Origin: Brevundimonas sp.
Lineage (GTDB): Bacteria > Pseudomonadota > Alphaproteobacteria > Caulobacterales > Caulobacteraceae
DNA length: 64,000 nucleotides
Assembly (NCBI RefSeq): GCF_003248455.1
Contig: NZ_QFNM01000007.1
Location: 20,837-84,836, forward strand
Direction of reading: 5' to 3'
A program made the position numbers and the translations under genes. The notes under the pieces are model-generated. The model made no database searches. It saw only the letters and a list, made by a program, of their open reading frames with translations, and was not told the origin of the DNA. Below, piece after piece: positions 45,026 to 53,470 of this stretch (the stretch's first letter is position 1; each line of letters opens with the position of its first letter).

Positions 45026-47359
45026 TCACTTCCGCTTGCCCTTGCGCACGCCCTTCAAGCCGCCGGACGGCTTGGAGCCGTTGCGGGGCTTGGGGCCGCC
45101 GGGGCGGTTCTTGCCGCGCATCGGCGGGCCGTCGCCGCCCCCGCCTCGCTCGCCGCGACCGCGAATGCCGTAGCGCGGGCCGGGGGCGCTGGGATCGCGC
45201 GGTTCCGGCTCGCTGAGCATTTCGAACACCAGGCCGCCGGTGACGGGGGTGGCCTCGCGCAGCTTGACCTCGACCATCCGGCCCAGGGTGAACCGCTTGC
45301 CGGTGCGTTCGCCGACCAGGGCGTGAGCGCGGTCGTCGTGGGTGAAATATTCGTCGCCCAGGGTCGAGACGGGCACCAGGCCGTCGGCGCCGGTCTCCTC
45401 CAGCCGGATGAACAGGCCGAAGCGGGTGACGCCGGTGATACGCCCCTTGAAGGTCGCCCCCACCCGGTCCTCCAGGAAGGCGGCGATGTAGCGGTCCATG
45501 GCGTCGCGTTCGGCGGCCATGGAGCGGCGCTCGGTCGTCGTCACCTGTTCGGCGATGGCGGGCAGTTCGGCGACCTCCCGGTCGGTCAGCCCGTCCTTGC
45601 CCAGGTTCAGCGCCCGGATCAGGCCGCGGTGGACAATCAGGTCGGAATAGCGCCGGATGGGAGAGGTGAAGTGGGCGTATCGGTCCAGGTTAAGGCCGAA
45701 GTGGCCGACGTTCTCAGGCGAATAGATGGCCTGCATCTGGGTGCGCAGGACGACCTCGTTGACCACGTCGGCGTGTTCGGTGTCGCGCGTCTCGTCCAGC
45801 AGCCTGTTGAACCGCTTGGTCGTGCCCGGCTCGCCCTTGTTCCACGGCTTGCCGATGGTCGACAGGAAGTCGGCCAGGTTGAAGATCTTCTCCTGGCTGG
45901 GCGCGTCGTGGACGCGGTAGATCAGCGGCGTCTTCTTCTGCTCCAGCGTCTCGGCGGCGCAGACGTTGGCCTGGATCATCATCTCCTCGATCAGCCGGTG
46001 CGCCTCCAGCGAGGCGCGCTTTTCGATGGAGGCGATGCCGCCGTCCGGCGCCATGCGGATGCGGCGTTCGGCGGATTCGATTTGCAGCGGGCTGCGCTTC
46101 AGCCGACCCTTCAGCATGGCGTGATAGGCGTTCCACAGCGGATAGAGGATGGCCTCCATGATCGGGCCGGTCGTATCGTCTGGTTGCCCGTCGATGGCCG
46201 CCTGGGCCTGTTCGTAGCTGAGCTTGGCGTGAGACCGCATCAGGCCGCGCACGAACCTGTGCCCGGTTTTTCGGCCGTCCTTGTCGAACACCATCCGCAC
46301 GGCCATGCAGGCGCGGTTCTCGCCCTCCTTCAGGCTGCACAGACCGTTCGACAGCACCTCCGGCAGCATCGGTTCGACCCGGTCGGGGAAGTAGGTCGAG
46401 TTGCCCTTCTCGCGCGCCTCGCGGTCCAGCTGCGATCCGGGCCGGACATAGGCGGCGACGTCGGCGATGGCGACCCAGACGATCCAGCCGCCGGGGTTCT
46501 TGGGGTCTTCGTCGCGGGCGGCGTAGACGGCGTCGTCATGGTCGCGGGCGTCGGCGGGGTCGATGGTGATGAAGGGGACGTCGCGCAGGTCCTCGCGGCC
46601 CTTCAGCGTCGGCAGTTCCTGATCCTCGGCCTCGCGCTCGACCGCTTCGGAGAAGCCGGTCGGCACCCCGTGGGCGTGGATGGCGATCAGGGAGGCGGCG
46701 CGGGGATCGTCCTCCTTGCCGATGTGTTCCAGGATCTTGCCGCGCTTGGGACCGTAGCGCTGGTCGCCCTTTTCGACGGCGGCGAGGACCAGATCGCCGT
46801 CCCTGAGGTCCACGGACTGGGCCTGGGGCACCAGCAGCACGTCCTTGGAGCGGCGATCGACCGGCTCGACCCGCGTTTCGCGCGCCGATTTGCGGATGAC
46901 GCCCAGGACGCGGTTGGTCCCCACGTCCAGCTTCTTGATCAGCCGGGCTTCCCAGCCTTCCTGGCCGCGCTGGAACTTGACCAGCAGGCGGTCGCCGAGG
47001 CCCGGCGCGGGACCGGGCTTGGCCCCGTCGCCGGGCATCAGCAGCGCGCGCGGGGCGTCGGCGCTGGCTTCGACCAGGCGGACATAGAGTTCGCCGTCGG
47101 CGTCGCGCTCGATAACGTCGGCGACGCCGACCGGGGGCAGGGCGCCCGCTTCGGCTAGGCCCTTGCGCCCGCGCCTGCCCAGGCGCCCTTGCGCCTCCAA
47201 CTCGCGGATCATTTCGCGCAGGGCCCGGCGGTCGCCGCCTTTCAGGCCGAAATGGCGGGCGATGTCGGTCTTCTCGGCCGACCCTGCCTCGCGCAGGAAG
47301 GCGAGGAGGGTGTCTTTATCAGGGAGACCGGCGGGCGGTCGCTTGGATGAATTGGTCAT
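45026..47359 (-). CDS. rnr: Ribonuclease R
   Basis: A 777-residue 3'-5' exoribonuclease of the RNB family. An N-terminal winged-helix and cold-shock domains (about 1-230) are followed by the RNB catalytic centre with I-D-P-A-D-A-R-D-H-D-D-A-V near residue 275 (metal-binding Asp residues) and an S1 domain at about 610-700. The C-terminal tail is Gly/Arg/Lys-rich and disordered, aiding structured RNA. RNase R degrades rRNA fragments and structured mRNA and takes part in quality control. It is leftward and divergent from the cystathionine beta-synthase gene. Confidence 0.95.
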   Translation of the reverse strand: MTNSSKRPPAGLPDKDTLLAFLREAGSAEKTDIARHFGLKGGDRRALREMIRELEAQGRLGRRGRKGLAEAGALPPVGVADVIERDADGELYVRLVEASADAPRALLMPGDGAKPGPAPGLGDRLLVKFQRGQEGWEARLIKKLDVGTNRVLGVIRKSARETRVEPVDRRSKDVLLVPQAQSVDLRDGDLVLAAVEKGDQRYGPKRGKILEHIGKEDDPRAASLIAIHAHGVPTGFSEAVEREAEDQELPTLKGREDLRDVPFITIDPADARDHDDAVYAARDEDPKNPGGWIVWVAIADVAAYVRPGSQLDREAREKGNSTYFPDRVEPMLPEVLSNGLCSLKEGENRACMAVRMVFDKDGRKTGHRFVRGLMRSHAKLSYEQAQAAIDGQPDDTTGPIMEAILYPLWNAYHAMLKGRLKRSPLQIESAERRIRMAPDGGIASIEKRASLEAHRLIEEMMIQANVCAAETLEQKKTPLIYRVHDAPSQEKIFNLADFLSTIGKPWNKGEPGTTKRFNRLLDETRDTEHADVVNEVVLRTQMQAIYSPENVGHFGLNLDRYAHFTSPIRRYSDLIVHRGLIRALNLGKDGLTDREVAELPAIAEQVTTTERRSMAAERDAMDRYIAAFLEDRVGATFKGRITGVTRFGLFIRLEETGADGLVPVSTLGDEYFTHDDRAHALVGERTGKRFTLGRMVEVKLREATPVTGGLVFEMLSEPEPRDPSAPGPRYGIRGRGERGGGGDGPPMRGKNRPGGPKPRNGSKPSGGLKGVRKGKRK

Positions 47360-47462
47360 TATGTCTTTCGTAGCGCGGAACCGCGCCTTTGGGTCAAATC
47401 TTGCGTGAGTTGACCGAGTGAATGCGGGGCTTCAGCTTCCGCCGAACCGAATGGAGTCTTCG

Positions 47463-48863
47463 ATGTCGCTACACGCCCCCGCCCTGAGCGCGCCTGTCCG
47501 GTCGCCGCTGGATTTGATCGGCAAGACGCCGATGGTGGAGGTGACGAAGATCGACACCGGCAAGTGCCGCCTGCTGCTGAAGCTGGAATCCCAGAACCCC
47601 GGCGGCTCCATCAAGGACCGGATCGCGGTGGAGATGCTGGACGCGGCCGAGAAGGAGGGCTTCCTGAAGGCGGGCGGAACCATCGTCGAGGCGACGGCGG
47701 GCAACACCGGCCTGGCCCTGACGCTGGTCGGCCGGGCCAGGGGATATAAGGTGCTTCTGGTGATCCCGGACAAGATGTCGAAGGAAAAGATCCAGCATCT
47801 CAGGGCTATGGGCGCCGATGTTCGCCTGACGCGCTCGGACGTGCCGCATGGCCACCCGGAATATTACACCGACATGGCCGAGCGGCTGGCCCAGGCCATT
47901 CCCGGCGCCTTCTACGTCAACCAGTTCGCCAACGCGGCCAACGCCCAGGCCCATGTGAAGACCACCGGGCCGGAGATTTGGGAACAGACGGGCGGCGGCA
48001 TCGACGCCCTGGTCGCCGGAATCGGCTCGGGCGGGACGATCACCGGCACGGCGCGCTTCCTCAAGAGCGTCGGCTCCAAGGCCGAGATCATCCTGGCCGA
48101 TCCGGTGGGTTCGACCCTGGCCGGCATCGTCAACGACGGCGAGCCAGGGCCGGAGGGGAGTTATACGGTCGAGGGCATCGGCCAGAACTTCGTGCCCGAC
48201 ACTGCGGACATGGGGCTGATCGACAAGGCCTATTCGATCCCGGACGCCGAGGCCATCGCCACGGCGCGCGAACTGCTGCTGAAGGAAGGGATTCTGGCCG
48301 GCTCGTCGTCGGGGACATTGATCGCCGCCGCCCTGCGCTGGTGCCGCGAACAGACGGAGGCCAAGACCTGCGTCACCTTCGTCTGCGACACGGGGGCCAA
48401 ATATCTGTCCAAGGTCTATAACGACGCCTGGCTGGCCGACCAGGGCCTGGGCGAGCGCGAACTGCATGGCGACCTGTCGGACCTGATCAACCGCAAATAC
48501 GAGAAGGGCGACGTGGTCGTCGCCGGGCCGGGCGACACCCTGGACACCGCCTTCAAGCGGATGAAGGGCGCGGACGTATCCCAGCTGCCGATCATCGAGG
48601 ACGGCCGCCTGGTCGGCATCCTGGACGAGAGCGACCTGATCCAGGTGATGAACACCGACGAGATCACGCGCCAGGAGCGGTTCGCCAAGCCGGTCTCCTC
48701 GGCCATGACGCGCGACCTGGACACGGTCCAGGTCAACGAGCCGCTGGACGCCCTGATCCCCGTCTTCGACCGCGACCGCGTGGCTATCGTGCTGGACGGC
48801 GAGACGTTTGTCGGCCTGATCACCCGCACCGACCTGATCAACCACCTGAGCCTGAACCGGTAA
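47463..48863 (+). CDS. cbs: Cystathionine beta-synthase
   Basis: A 466-residue PLP enzyme. ATG 47463 is chosen for the family start. The fold-type II core has the PLP Lys in S-I-K-D-R at residue 51, N-T-G-L-A-L-T-L and the G-S-G-G-T-I-T-G phosphate loop, and the C-terminus (about 340-466) is a tandem CBS domain pair (V-S-Q-L-P-I-I-E-D-G-R-L-V-G-I-L-D-E, E-T-F-V-G-L-I-T-R-T-D-L-I). This two-part layout identifies cystathionine beta-synthase and not a plain cysteine synthase. With the next gene it builds reverse transsulfuration: homocysteine plus serine to cystathionine to cysteine. Confidence 0.9.
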   Translation: MSLHAPALSAPVRSPLDLIGKTPMVEVTKIDTGKCRLLLKLESQNPGGSIKDRIAVEMLDAAEKEGFLKAGGTIVEATAGNTGLALTLVGRARGYKVLLVIPDKMSKEKIQHLRAMGADVRLTRSDVPHGHPEYYTDMAERLAQAIPGAFYVNQFANAANAQAHVKTTGPEIWEQTGGGIDALVAGIGSGGTITGTARFLKSVGSKAEIILADPVGSTLAGIVNDGEPGPEGSYTVEGIGQNFVPDTADMGLIDKAYSIPDAEAIATARELLLKEGILAGSSSGTLIAAALRWCREQTEAKTCVTFVCDTGAKYLSKVYNDAWLADQGLGERELHGDLSDLINRKYEKGDVVVAGPGDTLDTAFKRMKGADVSQLPIIEDGRLVGILDESDLIQVMNTDEITRQERFAKPVSSAMTRDLDTVQVNEPLDALIPVFDRDRVAIVLDGETFVGLITRTDLINHLSLNR

Positions 48864-48867
48864 GAGC

Positions 48868-50031
48868 ATGGCGGACAAGAAGAATAGCCAGGGCTTCTCG
48901 ACCCGCGCCATCCATGCGGGCCAGAGGCCCGACCCGACGACGGGGGCGGTGATGACGCCGATCTACGCCACCTCGACCTACGCCCAGGAAAGCCCCGGGG
49001 TGAACAAGGGATACGAGTATGCGCGGGGCAAGAATCCGACGCGCGAAGCGTTCGAGGCCTGCATCGCCGATCTGGAGGGCGGCAAGCACGGCTTCGGCTT
49101 CGCCTCGGGCATGGCGGCGACCTCGACGGCGCTGGAGTTGCTGGACGCGGGCGATCATGTCGTCACGGGCGACGACCTGTATGGCGGTTCGTGGCGGCTG
49201 TTCGAGCGGGTGCGGCGGCGCTCTATGGGGCTGGACTTCGCCTATGTGGCCCTGAGCGACGTCGCGGCGGTCGAGGCGGCGATCACGCCCAGGACCCGGA
49301 TGCTGTGGGTCGAGACCCCGACCAATCCGCTGATGAAACTGGCCGACATCGCGGCCCTGTCGGCGGTGGCCAGGGCGCACGGCCTGCTGCTGATCGTCGA
49401 CAACACCTTCGCCACCCCCTTCTGCCAGCAGCCGCTGAGCCTGGGGGCGGACGTGGTGATGCACTCGGCCACCAAATATCTGAACGGCCATTCGGACATC
49501 ATCGGCGGGGTGCTGGTCACGGCCGATCCCGACCTGGCGACGCGGATCAAGTTCCTGCAGAACTCGGTCGGCGGGGTGATGGGGCCGTTCGACGCCTTCC
49601 TGGCCAATCGCGGGCTGAAGACCCTGGCGCTGCGGATGAAGGCGCATTGCGAGAACGCCCTGACCGTCGCCCGCTGGCTGGAGACGCGGGCGGGCGTGGC
49701 CCAGGTGATCTATCCCGGCCTGATCGCCCATCCGCAGCACGAATTGGCGGCGCGCCAGATGCACGGCGGGTTCGGCGGCATGGTGACGGTGATCCTGGAC
49801 GGCGACCTGGACCGCACCAAGCGTGCGCTGGAGCGGGTCCGGGTCTTCACCCTGGCGGAATCGCTTGGGGGCGTCGAAAGCCTGGTCAATCACCCGGCCA
49901 TCATGACCCACGCCAGCGTGCCGAAAGAGGTGCGCGAGACGGGCGGCGTGACCGACAACCTGATCCGGCTGTCGGTCGGGGTCGAGGATGTCGCGGACCT
50001 GATCGCCGATCTGGATCAGGCGCTGGACTGA
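48868..50031 (+). CDS. Cystathionine gamma-lyase/synthase (PLP, Cys/Met metabolism)
   Basis: A 387-residue PLP enzyme of the Cys/Met metabolism family, starting four bases after the beta-synthase stop, so the two form an operon. The PLP Lys is in S-A-T-K-Y at residue 203; D-L-Y-G-G-S near 103 and V-E-S-L-V-N-H-P-A near 340 mark substrate and phosphate sites. Pairing with cystathionine beta-synthase points to gamma-lyase for cysteine production; gamma-synthase cannot be ruled out by sequence alone. Confidence 0.9.
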   Translation: MADKKNSQGFSTRAIHAGQRPDPTTGAVMTPIYATSTYAQESPGVNKGYEYARGKNPTREAFEACIADLEGGKHGFGFASGMAATSTALELLDAGDHVVTGDDLYGGSWRLFERVRRRSMGLDFAYVALSDVAAVEAAITPRTRMLWVETPTNPLMKLADIAALSAVARAHGLLLIVDNTFATPFCQQPLSLGADVVMHSATKYLNGHSDIIGGVLVTADPDLATRIKFLQNSVGGVMGPFDAFLANRGLKTLALRMKAHCENALTVARWLETRAGVAQVIYPGLIAHPQHELAARQMHGGFGGMVTVILDGDLDRTKRALERVRVFTLAESLGGVESLVNHPAIMTHASVPKEVRETGGVTDNLIRLSVGVEDVADLIADLDQALD

Positions 50032-50035
50032 ACCC

Positions 50036-50293
50036 TCAGCTGGACGGCAGCGCCGTCTGGTGGCCGGTGACGGGGGGCAGCTTCTTCTTGGGCGCGGCGC
50101 GCTTCGCCGGCGCCTTGGCGGGCTGGGGCAGGGCGGCGCGGCGGGCGACCTCGGCGTCGATGATCGGAATGATGTCGTTGGCGGCCATCACCTGGGTCGA
50201 GGCGCCGTGTTCGACCAGGCGCGCGGCGTTGGCGCGCAGGGTGGTCAGGTCGGCGCTGGTCATCGCGGGAATCATGTCGGCGAGCGGGGTCAT
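50036..50293 (-). CDS. Small Lys/Ala-rich hypothetical protein
   Basis: An 85-residue protein ending in an Ala/Lys/Pro-rich tail (A-P-A-K-R-A-A-P-K-K-K). The N-terminal half is helical (L-T-T-L-R-A-N-A-A-R-L-V-E-H-G-A-S). It is the last of three leftward genes after the cold-shock protein, convergent with the gamma-lyase gene. No family recognised. Confidence 0.55.
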   Translation of the reverse strand: MTPLADMIPAMTSADLTTLRANAARLVEHGASTQVMAANDIIPIIDAEVARRAALPQPAKAPAKRAAPKKKLPPVTGHQTALPSS

Positions 50294-50316
50294 GTCGGCG
50301 TCCAGGTGTCGAGGCT

Positions 50317-50523
50317 TCAGGACCGGCGCGACAAGCGCCAGCCCTTTAGCGAGTTGAAGGCGATCTCGACCACGACGCGGTCGCCCATGACCGGCGCGCC
50401 GTCAGGCGAACCCTTCGATGGGAGAGCCGTGACGACATGGCCGTTGTCCAGGCGGACCTTGCGGCCGCCCAGAGGCAGGAGTTTCATCACCTCGCCGTCG
50501 AAGGCGATGGCGGCGAGAACCAT
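50317..50523 (-). CDS. Small OB-fold/IF-1-like hypothetical protein
   Basis: A 68-residue protein. The pattern K-L-L-P-L-G-G-R-K-V-R-L-D-N-G-H-V-V-T-A-L-P, then G-D-R-V-V-V-E-I-A-F-N-S-L-K-G-W-R-L suggests a small beta-barrel of the S1/IF-1 style that binds RNA, and it follows the cold-shock gene by three bases in the same direction. The role is inferred from fold and operon only. Start at ATG 50523; a second Met is at residue 13. Confidence 0.6.
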   Translation of the reverse strand: MVLAAIAFDGEVMKLLPLGGRKVRLDNGHVVTALPSKGSPDGAPVMGDRVVVEIAFNSLKGWRLSRRS

Positions 50524-50526
50524 GTC

Positions 50527-50739
50527 CTACTCGGCCGCCATGAGGCGACCGGCGGATTCCTTGCCGGAGCGGGCGTCCCGCTCGATTTCGTAGGAGAGCT
50601 TCTGGCCCTCGTTGAGCGAACCCACGTCCGAGACCTCAACGGCCGAGGCGTGGACGAACACGTCCTTGCCGCCGTCATCGGGGGCGATGAAGCCGTAGCC
50701 CTTGGTGGGATTGTACCATTTAACAGCGCCGGTAGCCAT
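50527..50739 (-). CDS. cspA: Cold-shock protein (CspA family)
   Basis: A 70-residue cold-shock domain with both RNA-binding motifs intact: K-G-Y-G-F-I (RNP1) at about residues 13-18 and D-V-F-V-H-A-S (RNP2) at about 26-32. It acts as a single-stranded nucleic-acid chaperone. Roughly 170 bases upstream are gene-free and could be a thermo-sensitive leader. It is followed by an OB-like gene in the same direction. Confidence 0.92.
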   Translation of the reverse strand: MATGAVKWYNPTKGYGFIAPDDGGKDVFVHASAVEVSDVGSLNEGQKLSYEIERDARSGKESAGRLMAAE

Positions 50740-50913
50740 TTGGAGACCTCCGTCTGGCGTTGACCGCAGGGAGGATTCCTGGTCGGCCTGTCGGGTCTGA
50801 ATGGGATCGGCTTTTGGACCTCGGTGCGTGATGCAAAGGGAGCAGCGGCGTTACGCAGAGAGAGATCGACAGAACCCAGATGGGAAGCCGGACCGCCCGG
50901 CGCAAGGGCGCGA
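50740..50913. other. Gene-free leader of cspA
   Basis: The 174-base gap before cspA and after the porin gene contains no plausible gene on either strand. For cold-shock genes such a leader often folds and controls translation by temperature; I see a few G/C-rich pairing tracts but no clear named element. Confidence 0.3.
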
Positions 50914-51657
50914 TCAGAAGTCGTAGGCGATCATCGCCACCAAGGCCTGCTTGTACTGCTCGCCGAAGGTCTCGGCGTCGGTGTCGTAATAGCGCAGGTC
51001 CACCGAAAGGGCGTCGGTCAGCGCATAGGTGACGCCCGCGTTCCAGCCGGTGTAGTCGGGCGCGCCGACCTGTTCGCGCCGCCCCACCGCCGCCGTGCCG
51101 TTCAGGCGGTCGTCGAAGTCCCAGCCGACCTGGCCCTCGACCCAGGTGAAGGACCTGGTGGAGCCTGCGGCGTCCGGTGAATACTGGACCTGCAGGCGGG
51201 CGCTGGCGGGGCCGACGGCGCGGCTGACATTGCCGGTGAACTCCCAGCCGTCGGCGTCATAGCCCGCCTCGGCGTCCAGCCGGTATTTGTACACGGCGTT
51301 GAAGTCGAACTGATAGCCGAAGGCCTCGGGCTGATAACCTGCGGAAAGCTCCGCCTCGACGTTGGAGCCGCCCGACTGGACCGTTTCGAAACCGGGGCCG
51401 GCGTAGAACAGGCCGTCGGCGCTCTCCCAGGTGGCCGAACCGAAGGCGTAGCCGTCATTGCCAGACTTGGAGGCGTTCTTGGAGCGGTTGTCGGTCCCGG
51501 CGCCCAGTTCGAAAGTCCAGGCGTCGCGGGCGGCCCATCCCGGCTCGTCCTGGGCGACGGCCGGCGCGGCGGCCGAGGCGGCGATCAGGGCGGCGACCAG
51601 GGCGGCGATCGGGGCGGCGGCCGGCGCGGCGGGGCCGGAAACGAAGGTGCGGGTCAT
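50914..51657 (-). CDS. TorF/Gcw_chp-family putative porin
   Basis: A 247-residue outer-membrane protein with a signal peptide (about 1-35, Ala-rich, ending A-V-A-Q). The rest is a beta-barrel pattern with aromatic and Gly residues on alternating sites: W-T-F-E-L-G-A-G-T-D-N-R-S-K, G-Y-A-F-G-S-A-T-W-E-S-A-D-G, W-N-A-G-V-T-Y-A-L-T and a final Y-K-Q-A-L-V-A-M-I-A-Y-D-F ending in Phe, as for outer-membrane insertion. This is the pattern of the family annotated 'TorF family putative porin'. Solute unknown. Confidence 0.78.
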   Translation of the reverse strand: MTRTFVSGPAAPAAAPIAALVAALIAASAAAPAVAQDEPGWAARDAWTFELGAGTDNRSKNASKSGNDGYAFGSATWESADGLFYAGPGFETVQSGGSNVEAELSAGYQPEAFGYQFDFNAVYKYRLDAEAGYDADGWEFTGNVSRAVGPASARLQVQYSPDAAGSTRSFTWVEGQVGWDFDDRLNGTAAVGRREQVGAPDYTGWNAGVTYALTDALSVDLRYYDTDAETFGEQYKQALVAMIAYDF

Positions 51658-51692
51658 GGGGGCTCCAACGCGCGAGATGCGCCCTGGCGGCT

Positions 51693-52625
51693 TTAGCGCG
51701 CTCCGCTCTTGATGGCGAACTGATCCGTGGCCTGAGCGAACTCTTGTCGCAGGCGCGCGACCAGTTCGGCGGTCGGCAGCACGTCGTGGATGGCGCCCGC
51801 GCCCTGGCCGGCGGACCAGACGGTCTTCCAGGCCTTGGCCTCGTCGCCCATGTCCAGCTTGTGGTCGGGCAGGTGTTTGGGATCGACGCCGTTCTCGACC
51901 AGCGACTTGACCATGAAGTTGGCGGGAACGCCCGAGACGGCCGGGGTGTGGACGATGTCGGCCGAGCCGCTGTCGATCACCATCTGCTTGTACGCCTCGG
52001 GCGCCATCGCCTCGGTCGTGTTGATGAAGCGGGTGCCCATATAGGCGAAGTCGGCCCCCAGCATCAGGGCGGCGGCCACATCCTGGCCCGTCGAGATCGC
52101 CCCCGACAGGATGAGGGTCCCGTCGAAGAAGCTGCGCACCTCGTTGACCAGGGCGAAGGGGTTGACGATGCCCGCATGGCCGCCCGCGCCGGCGGCCACC
52201 AGGATCAGCCCGTCGACGCCCGCCTCGGCCGCCTTTCGCGCATGGCGGATGTTGGCGATGTCGTGGAACACCTGGCCGCCATAGCCATGGACTGCATCGA
52301 CCACGTCACGCACCGCGCCCAGGGAGGTGATGATCAGCGGCACCTTCTCCTCGACCGACACCGTCAGATCGGCCATCAGCCGGGGATTGGTCGGGTGGAC
52401 GATGTGGTTGACGCCGAAGGCCGCGGCCTCGGGTTTCAGGCGGCCCTTGATTTCTCGGACCCAGTCCCGATAGCCCTCGGTCGTGCGCTGGTTCAGCGAG
52501 GGGAAGGTCCCGATAACCCCGGCGTTGCACGCCTCGACCACCAGGTCCGGTCCTGAAACCAGGAACATGGGCGCCGAAATGATCGGCAGGCTCAGACCTT
52601 TTTGCAGCGAAGCGGGAATGGCCAC
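51693..52625 (-). CDS. Nitronate monooxygenase-like flavin oxidoreductase
   Basis: A 310-residue TIM-barrel FMN enzyme of the 2-nitropropane dioxygenase/nitronate monooxygenase family. The N-terminus has I-I-S-A-P-M-F-L-V-S-G-P-D-L-V; the phosphate-binding part reads G-G-Q-V-F-H-D-I-A-N-I and A-G-A-G-G-H-A-G; the last part has A-D-F-A-Y-M-G-T-R-F-I. Such enzymes oxidise propionate-3-nitronate and similar. It is transcribed leftward and begins a 376-base gap before queF. Confidence 0.88.
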   Translation of the reverse strand: MAIPASLQKGLSLPIISAPMFLVSGPDLVVEACNAGVIGTFPSLNQRTTEGYRDWVREIKGRLKPEAAAFGVNHIVHPTNPRLMADLTVSVEEKVPLIITSLGAVRDVVDAVHGYGGQVFHDIANIRHARKAAEAGVDGLILVAAGAGGHAGIVNPFALVNEVRSFFDGTLILSGAISTGQDVAAALMLGADFAYMGTRFINTTEAMAPEAYKQMVIDSGSADIVHTPAVSGVPANFMVKSLVENGVDPKHLPDHKLDMGDEAKAWKTVWSAGQGAGAIHDVLPTAELVARLRQEFAQATDQFAIKSGAR

Positions 52626-52690
52626 GGGCGTCTCCTTCAGTTTCCTTTCGCTACGCTTAGCGGGCTGTCGCGGGGGAAGGCAATCGGCTG

Positions 52691-52806
52691 GATTTCAGAC
52701 GGTGGTGCGAAAAACAGAGTCTCAATCGTCTGAATCGTCTGAAATCGGGAGCGGCGAAATTGCACTGCGCCGGCGAGAACCCTGCGATGTGCAAGACAGT
52801 GCAATT
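52691..52806. repeat. Inverted repeats in the gap between nitronate monooxygenase and queF
   Basis: GATTTCAGAC (52691-52700) is the inverse of GTCTGAAATC (52737-52746), and AATTGCACTG (52758-52767) is the inverse of CAGTGCAATT (52797-52806). The first pair shares TTCAGACGGTG with the repeats near 24759-24772. The 376-base gap holds no convincing gene; the divergent promoters for both flanking genes must lie here. Confidence 0.6.
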
Positions 52807-53001
52807 CGAGGGGCCTCCGATCGCTCTGAAACCGCCCATCCTACAGCGGCTTGCTGCCATGGACGGTCGATGGACGCTGGCGCCGTCCAGGGCGTTGAAA
52901 GGTCGGGAGAAGTTTTCGGGGGATGAGAGGGTGGGCGTGTTCCGATCCTTACCCGCCGGGGGAGGATTTCAAAGTAAACCGCAAGCGCCTAAATCCCCCG
53001 C

Positions 53002-53463
53002 ATGACCCACTATACCGACAACCTCAGCCAGCTGGGCGCCCAGACCGCCGCGCCGACCAGTCCCGAGACCGCCGTGCTGGAGCGGGTGACGAACCCGCAC
53101 GCGGACACCCTGTATCTGGCGCGGTTCACGGCGCCCGAGTTCACCAGCCTGTGCCCGGTGACGGGCCAGCCCGACTTCGCCCACATCGTCATCGACTATG
53201 CGCCGGGCGACTGGCTTGTCGAGTCCAAGAGCCTGAAGCTCTATTTGACCAGTTTCCGCAACCACGGCGCCTTCCACGAGGACTGCACCGTGGCCATCGG
53301 CCGCAAGCTGGCGGACCTGCTGGCCCCGAAATGGCTGCGCATCGGCGGCTACTGGTATCCGCGCGGCGGCATTCCCATCGACGTCTTCTGGCAGACGGGC
53401 GCCCCGCCCGAGGGGCTATGGCTGCCCGATCAGGGCGTGCCGACCTATCGCGGGCGGGGCTGA
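53002..53463 (+). CDS. queF: NADPH-dependent 7-cyano-7-deazaguanine reductase
   Basis: A 153-residue QueF of the short (YkvM-type) class, which reduces preQ0 to preQ1 in queuosine tRNA synthesis. The catalytic Cys is in F-T-S-L-C-P-V-T-G-Q-P-D-F at about residue 50, with E-S-K-S-L-K-L-Y-L and F-H-E-D-C later. Sequence length and the E-S-K-S-L-K motif fit the family. Its presence shows that preQ0 is made by this host. It stands alone and its end faces a TonB receptor gene (7 bases gap, convergent). Confidence 0.92.
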   Translation: MTHYTDNLSQLGAQTAAPTSPETAVLERVTNPHADTLYLARFTAPEFTSLCPVTGQPDFAHIVIDYAPGDWLVESKSLKLYLTSFRNHGAFHEDCTVAIGRKLADLLAPKWLRIGGYWYPRGGIPIDVFWQTGAPPEGLWLPDQGVPTYRGRG

Positions 53464-53470
53464 CGGGCGC

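Noticed and set aside
52760..53005. An 81-codon frame ahead of queF.
   Set aside because: It overlaps the inverted repeats, has no ribosome site that stands out and shows no recognisable domain.
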